Assembly (NCBI RefSeq): GCF_020687785.1
Contig: NZ_JAJEWI010000008.1
Location: 434,001 to 498,000 of the forward strand
Length of the DNA: 64,000 bases
Direction: 5' to 3'
Origin: Sphingopyxis yananensis
GTDB taxonomy: Bacteria > Pseudomonadota > Alphaproteobacteria > Sphingomonadales > Sphingomonadaceae
In this document: positions 54,336 through 63,671 of the stretch, piece after piece
How positions within the stretch are numbered: the stretch's first letter is position 1
How the letters are laid out: every line of letters starts with the position of its first letter
Made by a program: the position numbers and the translations under genes
Notes under the pieces: generated by a model
Databases searched by the model: none
What the model saw: the letters and a program-made list of their open reading frames with translations, nothing else
What the model was told of the DNA's origin: nothing

Positions 54336-56201
54336 TTACCAGCCAACGCGCTGGCCCTTATTTTGTTCGTCCAACCATGTTTTTAATGGCGCGAAATAGC
54401 CCATCATCGCCTTGCCCGACATTTTGCGCTCACCCGTAAAGGCTTCCAGCGCGTCCGGCCACGGCTTGGACATGCCCATTTCCAACATAGTGTTCAAGCG
54501 CGCGCCCACCTCTTTATTGCCATAGAAGGAACAACGGTGCAGCGGCCCCGTCCATCCGGCTTGCTTGCAGGCGGCTTCATAAAATTGGAACTGTAAAATC
54601 CGCGCTAGGAAATAGCGCGCATAAGGCGTGTTGCCGGGAATATGATATTTCGCGCCCGCATCAAAAGCATCCGCCGGACGGTCAACCGGTGGGACAATCC
54701 CCTGATATTGCAGACGAAGCTGGTTCCACGCCTGATTATATCCAGCGGGCTTGATCGTACCGTTAAACACACCCCAACGCCATTTGTCGATCAACAGGCC
54801 AAATGGTAAAAAGGCAACCTTGTCCATAGCTTGACGCAGCAATAGACCAATATCTTTGTCTGCGCTCGGCACATTTTTCGGGTCCAACAACTGAATATCC
54901 ACCAAATATTGTGGGGTGATGGACAAGGCCACAAAGTCGCCAATGGCTTCGTGGAAACCGTCATTTGCGCCGTTCAAATAGAGGAAGGACTGATCCTTAT
55001 AGGCGCGCTGATAATAGTTATGGCCCAATTCATGATGCACGGTGATAAAGTCGGTCGCGTTGACTTTGGTGCACATTTTGATGCGAATATCGTCTTTATT
55101 ATCAATATCCCACGCCGACGCATGGCACACCACTTCACGGTCCGCAGGCTTGGTGATCATGCTGCGGGTCCAAAATGTCTCTGGTAAAGGCGCCAGCCCC
55201 AAAGAGCTGTAAAATGCTTCGCCAATTTTGACCATTTGTACAGGGTCTTTTTTCTGCGCCGTCAGCAAATCGCCAATATCATAGCCCAAATCGCCAGCCC
55301 CAGCGGGCGCCACCAAGGGGTAAATTCCGCCCCATTCCTGCGCCCACATATTGCCCAGCAAATCGGCGCGGATCGGACCCGTTTTGGGCTGAACCGCATC
55401 GCCATATTTCGCATTCAGCTTGCCGCGAACATAGGTGTGCAGCGCCAGATATAGCGGCTCAACCTCTTTCCACAATTCGTCGGTCAGCTTGGCAAATTCC
55501 TCTGGCGGCATGTCATAACCCGACCGCCACATGGCACCCACATCGCTATAACCCAATTCCTTGGCACCCTGATTGGCGATGTCGACCATGCGGCTGTAAT
55601 CATCGCGCATCGGTTTGCCGACATTATCGTGCCAACTGGTCCACATTTCCTGATATTGGGCGGGGGTCAGCGACAAATTGGCCATTTCCGCCTCAATATC
55701 CGACCCATTGATCGGCTTGCCATTCAGCGTACCGCGACCCTTGCCATATTGCGATTGAAGGTCGGTGGAAATCCGGCTGAGCTCTTGCGCGGCGCCCGCC
55801 GTGGTGGGGGCTGGCAACACAATACCGCTGCGCAAGATATTGAGCTTGCGCGCCGTATCGCTGCTCAAATTGGGCACGTCCAAATAACGGGCCGCTTCTA
55901 GGGCATATTTCACCGATTTTTCGGTGCCAATCGCATTGATGCGGGCCGCCATCGCGTCTGTATCTTCGGTGATATAGGTGCTGTTTACCCAATTCACCTG
56001 CGATGCTTCGACCGTATAATCGAACAAATCTTGCTCAACCGCCGCCACAAACGCATCGGCATCCGCCGCCGTTACTTTGGTTTGGGCGGCGGCGGACGTT
56101 GACGTTTTTTTGGGCTTCGCCGCCGGTTCGGCGGCCACCGCTGGTCCGGCAAGGGCCAATGACACTGCCAGCGACAGGCTGGAAATCATCATCTTCATCA
56201 C
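54336..56201 (-). CDS. M2-family metallopeptidase (bacterial angiotensin-converting-enzyme homologue)
   Basis: A 621-residue secreted peptidyl-dipeptidase. The signal peptide ends AGPAVAAEP (about residue 24), followed by a Lys/Thr/Ala-rich linker to about 45. The zinc site is HHELGH with H390-E391-x-x-H394 and the third ligand Glu at about 418 in GFHEAIGDFVALS, the gluzincin arrangement of the ACE family. Chloride and substrate site elements are not individually checked. ACE homologues are known in several proteobacteria; natural substrates there are unclear, presumably peptide degradation in the periplasm. Confidence 0.94.
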   Translation of the reverse strand: MMKMMISSLSLAVSLALAGPAVAAEPAAKPKKTSTSAAAQTKVTAADADAFVAAVEQDLFDYTVEASQVNWVNSTYITEDTDAMAARINAIGTEKSVKYALEAARYLDVPNLSSDTARKLNILRSGIVLPAPTTAGAAQELSRISTDLQSQYGKGRGTLNGKPINGSDIEAEMANLSLTPAQYQEMWTSWHDNVGKPMRDDYSRMVDIANQGAKELGYSDVGAMWRSGYDMPPEEFAKLTDELWKEVEPLYLALHTYVRGKLNAKYGDAVQPKTGPIRADLLGNMWAQEWGGIYPLVAPAGAGDLGYDIGDLLTAQKKDPVQMVKIGEAFYSSLGLAPLPETFWTRSMITKPADREVVCHASAWDIDNKDDIRIKMCTKVNATDFITVHHELGHNYYQRAYKDQSFLYLNGANDGFHEAIGDFVALSITPQYLVDIQLLDPKNVPSADKDIGLLLRQAMDKVAFLPFGLLIDKWRWGVFNGTIKPAGYNQAWNQLRLQYQGIVPPVDRPADAFDAGAKYHIPGNTPYARYFLARILQFQFYEAACKQAGWTGPLHRCSFYGNKEVGARLNTMLEMGMSKPWPDALEAFTGERKMSGKAMMGYFAPLKTWLDEQNKGQRVGW

Positions 56202-56272
56202 ACTGCGTCCTCTGTTATTTCAATACCTTATACGGCATTCTCGTGACAGATTGCGCTTTGGATGGCCTGCGG

Positions 56273-57031
56273 TCAAGCGGTCGTTTGCTCCAAATACCGT
56301 ACCATCTCTGCGCCCAATTCCGGCATTGTCACGCTGGACATATGGGTGCCGGGAATGGTCGCCAAAACGCCTTGCGCCAACACATCGGCCAATTCCTGTG
56401 CCGATCCATTGTCCTGATCTTGATCGCCGCACACCACCAAGGTCGGCATGGTGATGGCCGACAACGCAGCGGGGTCTGTATCCGCAAAGCTTTGCAGCAA
56501 CAGGCTGGCGGCGGTGCGGTCCACCTTCATCGTCTTCATAAACTGAATGGACAACCATGTGGCATCGCCGCGTTTGGCAGTGTCAAATTCAGCAATCACG
56601 CGCTGGAAAAAGGCGCTGCGCTTTGTCCAGCCAGCCAAACCGCCCAGCCCCATGCCGCCCAAGATCAAACGGCGCGGCCGCATACCGCGCACCACCGCGC
56701 GCACACTGGTGCGCGACCCCAACGAAAAACCGCCCAGATCAAAATCATTCAACCCCAAATGCTGAATCAGATCTTCCAAATCCTCCGCCAATACATCGGG
56801 TCCATAAAATTCGGCGCTTTGCGGGGCTTCGCTAGCGCCATGGGCGCGCAGATCCGGCATGATGACGCGGTAACCCGCATCCACCAACTGACCCGCCGTG
56901 CCAAATTTCACCCAATTCATTTCCGCATTGGAAAATAAGCCATGCACCAAAATCAGCGGTGCCCCCTCGCCCATCTGGCGATAAGCCAGCTTTACACCAT
57001 CGCGGGCAGCGAAAAATTCTACGTCAGTCAT
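56273..57031 (-). CDS. Alpha/beta-fold hydrolase
   Basis: A 252-residue serine hydrolase. The oxyanion-type motif is LILVHGLFSNAEMNWVKFG (about 28-46), the nucleophile elbow GGFSLGSRTS (Ser about 97), with the acid in VVCGDQDQDNGSA and the final His in PGTHMSSVTMPE. The start ATG at 57031 overlaps the stop of the upstream gene by four bases, so the two are translationally coupled. Substrate not readable; a 2-hydroxychromene isomerase-like partner suggests aromatic-compound breakdown or detoxification. Confidence 0.9.
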   Translation of the reverse strand: MTDVEFFAARDGVKLAYRQMGEGAPLILVHGLFSNAEMNWVKFGTAGQLVDAGYRVIMPDLRAHGASEAPQSAEFYGPDVLAEDLEDLIQHLGLNDFDLGGFSLGSRTSVRAVVRGMRPRRLILGGMGLGGLAGWTKRSAFFQRVIAEFDTAKRGDATWLSIQFMKTMKVDRTAASLLLQSFADTDPAALSAITMPTLVVCGDQDQDNGSAQELADVLAQGVLATIPGTHMSSVTMPELGAEMVRYLEQTTA

Positions 57032-57675
57032 CGTGGCTTCAGGCCTTTCTGTTCCATCCGCCACTTAGCAAGGTCGAACCGATCCTGTCCAAAAAAAGGT
57101 TCACCATCAAAGACCAAGGTCGGTACGCCCCAATGACCCGATGCATCAAGGACGGCTTGATTGGCGCCAATTTCACGGTCCAAACTGTCCGCCTCGGCGC
57201 GAACCTCGGCGTCCAACTCCGCCAAATCCAATCCCGCCCGCTCGGCCGCTTCGGCCAGATGCCCCCCCAAATGCCAATCGCGCGCGCCGCCCCAAATCAA
57301 GCTTCCCACCTCGTGGCAAAAGGCCAGACTTTTCCCGCGCCGCGCCGCCGCCTGTCCCAATCGCGTCAGGCGGTAAATATAGGGCTGATCCTCCGCGATC
57401 TTGCGGGTGATCACATCTTGCACGATCGGGTCGGGGCGCGGCGGGCCAAAGGGGATGGCGTAAAATTGGGCCACGCGAACCATGTCCCGCATCGTATAGC
57501 CCAACCAATTGGGGTGGTTGCGTTCAAAAAAATCCGCTTGGCGAATGGCCAACGGATAGACAGGCCGAACGGTGATATCGACATCATGGCTATCCGCCAA
57601 AGCGCGGTATCGGCCAATCGCCAAATAGCTGTAGGGGGACCGAAAGGACCAGAAAAGCTGAGCAGATAAAGTCAT
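57028..57675 (-). CDS. 2-Hydroxychromene-2-carboxylate isomerase/DsbA-family protein
   Basis: A 215-residue thioredoxin-fold protein of the HCCA isomerase (kappa GST/DsbA) family. The N-terminal active-site segment is FWSFRSPYSYLAIGR with the catalytic Ser replacing a cysteine, and the C-terminal ASGHWGVPTLVFDGEPFFGQDRFD is characteristic. In naphthalene catabolism HCCA isomerase acts with glutathione, but many members lie outside such pathways, and no aromatic dioxygenase genes are visible. It is co-transcribed with the alpha/beta hydrolase and is divergent from marR, 128 bases away. Confidence 0.9.
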   Translation of the reverse strand: MTLSAQLFWSFRSPYSYLAIGRYRALADSHDVDITVRPVYPLAIRQADFFERNHPNWLGYTMRDMVRVAQFYAIPFGPPRPDPIVQDVITRKIAEDQPYIYRLTRLGQAAARRGKSLAFCHEVGSLIWGGARDWHLGGHLAEAAERAGLDLAELDAEVRAEADSLDREIGANQAVLDASGHWGVPTLVFDGEPFFGQDRFDLAKWRMEQKGLKPR

Positions 57676-57767
57676 GACACACAGAATGCCAATTTATCGA
57701 AATGACGCAAGCCCCCTATGATTTTTGGGTGCCCGACCAAAAAATATAATGTCGGCCCCAACCCAGC

Positions 57768-57804
57768 TTGCCGATAGTAGCTATTGCTATTATAATAATA
57801 GCCA
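57768..57804 (+). promoter_or_regulatory. marR promoter with overlapping perfect operator; start point at the ATG
   Basis: TTGCCG (57768-57773), 17 bases, then a perfect TATAAT (57791-57796). A perfect palindrome GCTATTAT-A-ATAATAGC (57786-57802) covers the -10 box and ends one base before the ATG at 57804. A start point seven to eight bases after the -10 falls at or next to that A, so the transcript is probably leaderless. The operator position predicts direct autorepression. Confidence 0.75.
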
Positions 57805-58247
57805 TGTCTGAGCATATTGGGTTTTTGTTGAACGACACAGCGCGGCTGTATCGACGCGCTTTTAATGCGCGTAGCCGCGAGGATGGCTGCACGGCGCTGC
57901 AATGGCGCTTGATGATGTATATCCGGCGCGAACCTGGAATTCGGCAAGGTCCCGTGGCGGAACTGATCGAGGTGGAGCCCATCACACTCAGCCGCATGGT
58001 CGACCGGCTGCAAGAATCAGGGCTGGTCGAACGCCGCCATGACCCATCAGATCGCCGCGCATGGTTGCTGTATCTGACGCCGCAAGCCGAAAAATTGATG
58101 CAAGGCATCCGCCATATGATCGACGATCTGGAATCCATGGCGATGGACGGGCTCACTGCGCCCGAACAAGCCGAACTGAAGCGCTTAGTGGCCAAGGTTC
58201 AGTCCAACTTATCCAACCGCACCGCCTGCCCAGCCCAAGAGAAATAA
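57804..58247 (+). CDS. MarR-family transcriptional regulator of the efflux operon
   Basis: A 147-residue winged-helix MarR protein. Residues about 35-100 form the DNA-binding domain, with GPVAELIEVEPITLSRMVDRLQESGLVERRHDPSDRRAWLLYLT as recognition helix and wing. The ATG at 57804 is used because an earlier in-frame reading would translate the promoter/operator. No ribosome-binding site precedes it, consistent with a leaderless mRNA. It is followed after 20 bases by emrA-like and emrB-like genes, so it probably senses a small toxic molecule and represses the operon. Confidence 0.93.
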   Translation: MSEHIGFLLNDTARLYRRAFNARSREDGCTALQWRLMMYIRREPGIRQGPVAELIEVEPITLSRMVDRLQESGLVERRHDPSDRRAWLLYLTPQAEKLMQGIRHMIDDLESMAMDGLTAPEQAELKRLVAKVQSNLSNRTACPAQEK

Positions 58248-58267
58248 TAGAATTAAAGGAATAATCC

Positions 58268-59344
58268 GTGTCCGACGCCGTCAACGCGAACCAGCCCGCC
58301 GCTTCGCCGATCACCCCATCATCCGACCAGCCGCCTGTCCAAAAGCGAACATGGAAACAATCATTGGTCATGTTCAGCGTGCCGGTCATCCTGATTGCGG
58401 CGGGATTGGCCTATTGGTTGCTCAGCGGTGGGTCGGTCAGCACGGATAATGCCTATGTCAAAATGGACAAAGTATCCGTCGCGGCGGAAATCGGCGGACG
58501 CATCACCGAAGTGGGCGTGAAGGACGGCCAATTGGTCAAAGCTGGTGACCTGTTGTTTCGCATTGATCCCGAACCCTATCAACTCAGCGTCGCCGAAGCC
58601 AATGCCGCGCTGGATGCCGCCAAGGTTGATTTGGGAAATTTGTCGGCCAGCGCCCACACATCGGACATTGAAATTGCCGCTGCCAAAGAAGCCTTGGCTT
58701 TTGCCCAAATCAATTTTGACCGTCAGGCCGCGTTGATGGAGAAAGGCTTTACCACCAAGGCCGCCTATGACGCATCCAGCCATGCCGTGGCCCAAGCCCG
58801 CGAGAAAATCCGTCAAGCGCAGGCATCTGCTGCCGAGGCACGTAGCAAATTGGCGTCAGGCCCCTCTAGCGGGCTGAACCCCGCCGTAGAGAACGCACAA
58901 GTCAAGCGCGAGCAAGCCAATGTTCAATTAAAACGTACCGAAGTCCGCGCGCCGAATGGCGGGCGGGTTGCCCAGACGACACGTTTGCTGATTGGCCAAA
59001 TGATGGTCGCTGGCGTTCCGGCGGTCACCTTGGTGGATACGGCGCACCCATGGATTGAAGCGAATTTCAAGGAAACCGATCTTGCCAATATGCAGATTGG
59101 TCAGCCAGCCCATATTCGTTTTGACGCCTATCCCAATCTGGTTGTGCGCGGGCATGTCGCCACCATTGGCGCCGGCACCGGCAGCGAATTTTCCGTGCTG
59201 CCCGCCCAAAATGCGACGGGCAATTGGGTCAAAATCACGCAGCGTGTTCCTGTTCGCATTGCATTGGACGAAGCCCCTGCACGCGAACTGATTGCGGGCC
59301 TGTCTGCCAAGGTCGAGGTGATCACCGCCTCCAAGCCGCGCTGA
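58268..59344 (+). CDS. emrA: HlyD/EmrA-type membrane fusion protein
   Basis: A 358-residue periplasmic adaptor. The start is a GTG at 58268 with AAAGGA upstream. One membrane anchor (about 36-58, VMFSVPVILIAAGLAYWLL) is followed by the lipoyl-like domain (DNAYVKMDKVSVAAEIGGRI) and an alpha-helical hairpin (about 110-200). The beta-barrel domain has VRAPNGGRVAQTTRLLIGQMM. It links the EmrB-like transporter to an outer-membrane TolC-type channel, whose gene is absent here. marR-emrA-emrB order matches other Emr operons. Confidence 0.92.
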   Translation: MSDAVNANQPAASPITPSSDQPPVQKRTWKQSLVMFSVPVILIAAGLAYWLLSGGSVSTDNAYVKMDKVSVAAEIGGRITEVGVKDGQLVKAGDLLFRIDPEPYQLSVAEANAALDAAKVDLGNLSASAHTSDIEIAAAKEALAFAQINFDRQAALMEKGFTTKAAYDASSHAVAQAREKIRQAQASAAEARSKLASGPSSGLNPAVENAQVKREQANVQLKRTEVRAPNGGRVAQTTRLLIGQMMVAGVPAVTLVDTAHPWIEANFKETDLANMQIGQPAHIRFDAYPNLVVRGHVATIGAGTGSEFSVLPAQNATGNWVKITQRVPVRIALDEAPARELIAGLSAKVEVITASKPR

Positions 59345-59355
59345 GATAGAAGTCC

Positions 59356-60918
59356 ATGGCTCGTAAGCCCACGCGCCTAAGCGGCGACATTCCCATTCAC
59401 GCACAAGTCCAGCATCGCGGATTGCTGATGATCGCGGTGATGGGTGCGTCGATCATGCAAATTTTGGATACGACCATTGCCAATGTCGCTATTCCGCATA
59501 TGCAAAGTTCGCTTGGCGCGACCAGTGAATCCGTAAATTGGGTTCTCACCAGCTATATTGTGGCGACCGCCGTCGCTATGCCGCTCACGGGCTGGCTGGC
59601 CGATCGCATTGGTCGGCGTCAATTATTCTTAATCTCTGTGTGCGGATTCATTCTGGCATCTATGGCATGCGGCGCGGCGCAATCTTTGGAACAGATGGTC
59701 TTATTCCGCATATTCCAGGGATTATTCGCGGCCTTCATCGGGCCGCTGTCCCAGTCGGTGATGCTCGATATCCATCCACCCGAGCAACATTCCCGTGCCA
59801 TGTCCATTTGGGGCATGGGAATTATGGTCGGTCCGATCTTGGGACCTTTTCTGGGCGGATGGCTGACCGAAGCGGTGAACTGGCGCTGGGTTTTTTATGT
59901 CAACGTCCCTGTTGGCATTCTGACTTTGTTCATGCTGTGGCTCTTGCTGCCTGACCGCGCTGCTACGCCGCGACGATTTGATCTATTTGGATTTTCCATT
60001 TTGGCCTTGGGCCTTGCTGCACTGCAGTTGCTGCTGGATCGCGGAGCCCATGAAGATTGGTTTTCCAGTGTCGAAATATGGATTGAAGCGGGCCTAGCGC
60101 TGGCCTGTTTGTGGATATTCCTTGTTCATATGTTCACGGCGCGCGAACCGCTGTTTCCCAAATCCATGCTGCGTGATCGCAATATGATTACCGCGCTTGG
60201 CTTTATGATCATTTTAGGCCTCGCGATGTTTGCTCCCATGGCCTTGCTTCCGCCTATGCTGCAAAAATTATTTGGTTGGCCCATCATCGACACGGGCATG
60301 GTGCTGGCGACGCGCGGTATCGGCATTTTGCTGAGCATGGCGCTGGCGGGCCGTCTGGTGGGCCGCGTTGATGCGCGCTGGTTGGTTGGCACCGGCTTTG
60401 CCATTGGTGCTTTTTCCATGTGGATGATGAGCCATTGGACGTTGGACATGGGCATGAGCCCCGTGGTGATCAGCGGGTTGGTTCAGGGGCTGGGCATGGG
60501 CTTGGTGTTCATTCCGCTGAACAGCTTGGCCTTTGCCACCATCCCACCCCAATATCGTACCGACGCCTCCAGCCTACTGAATTTGTTCCGCAGCTTGGGC
60601 GCATCCTTTGGCATCTCCATTGTCGTGACCATGTTGGCGTCCAGCGGTCAGCGCAGCCACGAAGAATTGGGCGGCCATATTACCAACAGCGCCGTCAGCA
60701 TGCTGGACGCCAGCACACTCGATCGTTTTGGACAATTGGGGGATGGGGCCTTGGCGATGGTCAATGCCGAGATCACGCGCCAAGCCACGATGATCGCTTA
60801 TTTAAACGATTTCTGGTTTATCATGTGGGCGATGCTGGCGGTGGTTCCGATGGCGCTATTTCTTCGTCCACCAGCAAAAAATGCCGCCAAAGTGGATATG
60901 GCGGACATGGGCCACTAG
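59356..60918 (+). CDS. emrB: DHA2-family multidrug efflux transporter EmrB-like
   Basis: A 520-residue major-facilitator permease of the drug:H+ antiporter-2 group. It has about 14 hydrophobic segments, with the early DTTIANVAIPHMQSSLG and VLTSYIVATAVAMPLTGWLADRIGRRQLFLISV (family motif A, GxLADRIGRR) and motif C-like GPILGPFLGGWLTEAVNWRWVFYVNVP. It works with EmrA and a TolC homologue to expel hydrophobic toxins. It begins 11 bases after emrA. Confidence 0.94.
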   Translation: MARKPTRLSGDIPIHAQVQHRGLLMIAVMGASIMQILDTTIANVAIPHMQSSLGATSESVNWVLTSYIVATAVAMPLTGWLADRIGRRQLFLISVCGFILASMACGAAQSLEQMVLFRIFQGLFAAFIGPLSQSVMLDIHPPEQHSRAMSIWGMGIMVGPILGPFLGGWLTEAVNWRWVFYVNVPVGILTLFMLWLLLPDRAATPRRFDLFGFSILALGLAALQLLLDRGAHEDWFSSVEIWIEAGLALACLWIFLVHMFTAREPLFPKSMLRDRNMITALGFMIILGLAMFAPMALLPPMLQKLFGWPIIDTGMVLATRGIGILLSMALAGRLVGRVDARWLVGTGFAIGAFSMWMMSHWTLDMGMSPVVISGLVQGLGMGLVFIPLNSLAFATIPPQYRTDASSLLNLFRSLGASFGISIVVTMLASSGQRSHEELGGHITNSAVSMLDASTLDRFGQLGDGALAMVNAEITRQATMIAYLNDFWFIMWAMLAVVPMALFLRPPAKNAAKVDMADMGH

Positions 60919-60934
60919 GCTCAATCCGCCAAAA

Positions 60935-60968
60935 TCACCCACAGCCATGCTGACAGGGCGGTGGGTGA
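60935..60968. terminator. Hairpin between emrB and asd
   Basis: TCACCCAC and GTGGGTGA form an eight-base perfect stem with an 18-base loop between convergent genes. No T run on either strand; a weak or factor-assisted terminator at best. Confidence 0.4.
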
Positions 60969-60980
60969 CCGACTGTTCGC

Positions 60981-62006
60981 TTAGCCCTTCTTCAGGTGAC
61001 GGCGGCCCAGCAATTCTGCGATTTGCACCGCGTTGAGCGCCGCGCCCTTGCGCAAGTTATCCGACACGCACCACAGGTTGATGCCGTTATCGAGGGTGCT
61101 GTCATCACGCACGCGGCTGATGAAAGTGGCATAATCGCCCACGCATTCCACCGGGGTCACATAACCGCCATCTTCGCGCTTATCGACCAGCATCACGCCG
61201 GGGGCTTCGCGCAAAATATCCTGCGCTTGTTCCGCCGAAAGCTCATTTTCAAATTCGATGTTGATCGATTCCGAATGGCCCACGAACACCGGAACGCGCA
61301 CGCAGGTGGCCGTCACCTTGATCTTGGGGTCCATGATCTTCTTGGTTTCGACCACCATCTTCCACTCTTCTTTGGTCGAGCCATCGTCGAGGAAGCTGTC
61401 GATATGCGGGATCACGTTAAACGCGATCTGCTTGGTGAATTTTTGCACATCCTTTTCGTCGCCGACAAAGATCTGGCGCGTTTGGTTCCACAGCTCGTCC
61501 ATGCCAGCCTTGCCAGCGCCCGAAACCGACTGATAGGTCGATACGACAACGCGCTTGATGGTGGCGGCATCGTGCAGCGGCTTCAACGCCACAACCATTT
61601 GCGCGGTCGAGCAGTTGGGATTGGCGATGATGTTACGCGCCGTATAGCCGTCAATGGCTTCAGGGTTCACTTCGGGCACAACCAACGGCACATCAGGATC
61701 CATGCGATAAAGCGAGCTATTGTCGATCACCACACAACCTGCTGCGGCGGCCTTGGGCGCATAAATGGCGGTCGCATCGCTGCCGATAGCGAAAATCGCC
61801 ATGTCCCAGCCAGCCCAATCGAAATTCTCGATATTCTGGCACTTATAGGTTTTGCCGGTGTCACCAAATTCTACGGGATCACCTTGGCTGCGCGACGATG
61901 CGACCGCTGCCAATTCGTCGATGGGAAATTGACGCTCAGCGAGGATAGCGAGCACTTCACGCCCGACATTACCCGTCGCCCCTGCGACAACGATACGATA
62001 ACCCAT
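60981..62006 (-). CDS. asd: Aspartate-semialdehyde dehydrogenase
   Basis: A 341-residue ASADH making aspartate-semialdehyde for lysine/diaminopimelate, threonine and methionine. The start at 62006 follows AAGGAG and begins with the NADP motif VVAGATGNVGREVL. The catalytic Cys is in IANPNCSTAQMVVALKPLHD (about 130), and conserved His/Arg and EWKMVVETKKI segments follow. Length is usual. It is on the minus strand after the emr operon, with about 175 bases before the rplS terminator. Confidence 0.96.
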   Translation of the reverse strand: MGYRIVVAGATGNVGREVLAILAERQFPIDELAAVASSRSQGDPVEFGDTGKTYKCQNIENFDWAGWDMAIFAIGSDATAIYAPKAAAAGCVVIDNSSLYRMDPDVPLVVPEVNPEAIDGYTARNIIANPNCSTAQMVVALKPLHDAATIKRVVVSTYQSVSGAGKAGMDELWNQTRQIFVGDEKDVQKFTKQIAFNVIPHIDSFLDDGSTKEEWKMVVETKKIMDPKIKVTATCVRVPVFVGHSESINIEFENELSAEQAQDILREAPGVMLVDKREDGGYVTPVECVGDYATFISRVRDDSTLDNGINLWCVSDNLRKGAALNAVQIAELLGRRHLKKG

Positions 62007-62181
62007 GATGCCACTCCTTAAACGATAAATTCTTGAACTTGTTACGTTCAGCCCCCCAAGCATCGCTGCGAAGCTGGCCCAGCATCCAAACAGGCCCTGC
62101 TGTGCAAAAGCGGCCACGGCCCAAGGCGCGGCACGGCTGTAACGATGCACAGGCGGGGATTCTTGATTTCAAATGCCGAAA

Positions 62182-62220
62182 ATGAAAACGACCGGTCCTG
62201 CCTGTTGGCGGAACCGGTCG
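62182..62220 (-). terminator. Intrinsic terminator after rplS
   Basis: CGACCGGT and ACCGGTCG form an eight-base perfect outer stem with an inner GC-rich region. On the minus strand it is followed by TTTTCATTTTC, and it lies 41 bases beyond the rplS stop. Confidence 0.85.
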
Positions 62221-62261
62221 AATTGGAAAGCTTTTTTGGCTTTAGTGGAGAGAAGCTCTCC

Positions 62262-62639
62262 TTAGGCCTTGCCGGCTTCCGACCGGTAATCGCGGCGTTC
62301 CGCAATACGTGCCGATTTACCTGTACGACCACGCAGATAGTACAGCTTCGCACGGCGCACAGCACCACGGCGAACAACGGTAATCGAATCGATGTTGGGC
62401 GAGTAAAGCGGGAATACGCGCTCCACGCCTTCACCGAAGGACATTTTACGAACGGTGAAGTTCGAACCCATGCCTTTGTTCGAGCGCGCAATGCACACGC
62501 CTTCGAAGTTCTGAACGCGCTTACGTTCGCCTTCGACGACCTTCACACCGATGCGAACGGTGTCACCAGGACGGAATTCAGGAATGGTCTTGTCAGCTTT
62601 GACAATTTCTTCAGCTTCGATCGTTTGGATGAGGTTCAT
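62262..62639 (-). CDS. rplS: 50S ribosomal protein L19
   Basis: A 125-residue L19. The start is ATG at 62639 because AAAGGA is eight bases upstream; an ATG six bases earlier would be too close. The family core [91 protein letters not shown] is intact. It follows trmD on the same strand after an unusual 270-base gap. Confidence 0.98.
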   Translation of the reverse strand: MNLIQTIEAEEIVKADKTIPEFRPGDTVRIGVKVVEGERKRVQNFEGVCIARSNKGMGSNFTVRKMSFGEGVERVFPLYSPNIDSITVVRRGAVRRAKLYYLRGRTGKSARIAERRDYRSEAGKA

Positions 62640-62909
62640 GCCCATCGTCCTTTTTCAGTTCGCTGCGCGTCAGAGGCAAAACGGCCCGAGCATCGACATG
62701 ATGCTCACAAAGGTCCGGCTTGCATAACCGTATGAATTTCAGCCAAATTCCCCGATCACAGCACTTCGGAAATTCAGCCCTCGATCGCCAATGGCAAAAG
62801 AGATGGCGGCGATGATCCGCAAAACATCGTAAAAATGATTCGCAAATCAACCCAATATGGCGCGCCGATTACGCTGAACCCCGCGAAAAAGCAAGGGGTT
62901 GCGGCGGGC

Positions 62910-63671
62910 TTATTCCGCCTGTTCAGCCTTGGGCTTCTTGCGTTTACGCTTGGGCTTCAACGCCTCTGCCGCCGCCTTGGCTTCGGCATAAGGCACCCAC
63001 AAATCTGGTCGACGTTCCGCCGTGTCGGCCTCTGCCTGTTCGCGCCGCCATGCGCCGATTTTGGCATGGTCACCGCTGCGCAGCACATCGGGGATGGTCA
63101 AGCCTTCCCACGCGGCCGGCTTGGTATAATGGGGATATTCGAGCAAGCCGTTTTCAAAGCTTTCCTCATCGCCGCTGGCCGACGCGCCCATAACACCGGG
63201 CAGCAACCGCACACAGGCATCCAGCAACAATAAGGCGCCCATCTCTCCGCCCGACAGGATAATATCGCCCATCGACACTTGTTCAATGTCGCGGGCCGCA
63301 AAAATCCGTTCGTCAAAGCCTTCGAAGCGGCCACATAAAATTATCGCCCCTGCCCCCGCCGCCAATTCCCGCACGCGGGCCTGCGTGATGGGGCGGCCGC
63401 GCGGGGTCATCGCCAGCACCGGCAAATTGGGGTGTTTGGCCTGTGCATGGTCAACGGCGGCAGCCAGCACATCGACCTTTAACACCATGCCTGCCCCGCC
63501 GCCTGCGGGCGTATCATCCACCGTACGGTGCTTGTCGGTTGCAAAATCGCGAATTTGCACCGGATCACACGCCCACCGCCCAGCCTCAAGGGACCGGCCC
63601 GCCATGCTATGGCCCAATGGCCCTGGAAACATGTCGGGGTACAGCGTCACAGGAACGGCGGTAAAGGTCAT
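62910..63671 (-). CDS. trmD: tRNA (guanine-N1)-methyltransferase TrmD
   Basis: A 253-residue SPOUT methyltransferase making m1G37 in tRNA, preventing +1 frameshifts. The SAM-binding trefoil knot includes [13 protein letters not shown] and [30 protein letters not shown]. The start overlaps the rimM stop by four bases. The C-terminal tail is Lys/Ala-rich ([16 protein letters not shown]). It belongs to the usual rpsP-rimM-trmD-rplS group. Confidence 0.97.
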   Translation of the reverse strand: MTFTAVPVTLYPDMFPGPLGHSMAGRSLEAGRWACDPVQIRDFATDKHRTVDDTPAGGGAGMVLKVDVLAAAVDHAQAKHPNLPVLAMTPRGRPITQARVRELAAGAGAIILCGRFEGFDERIFAARDIEQVSMGDIILSGGEMGALLLLDACVRLLPGVMGASASGDEESFENGLLEYPHYTKPAAWEGLTIPDVLRSGDHAKIGAWRREQAEADTAERRPDLWVPYAEAKAAAEALKPKRKRKKPKAEQAE

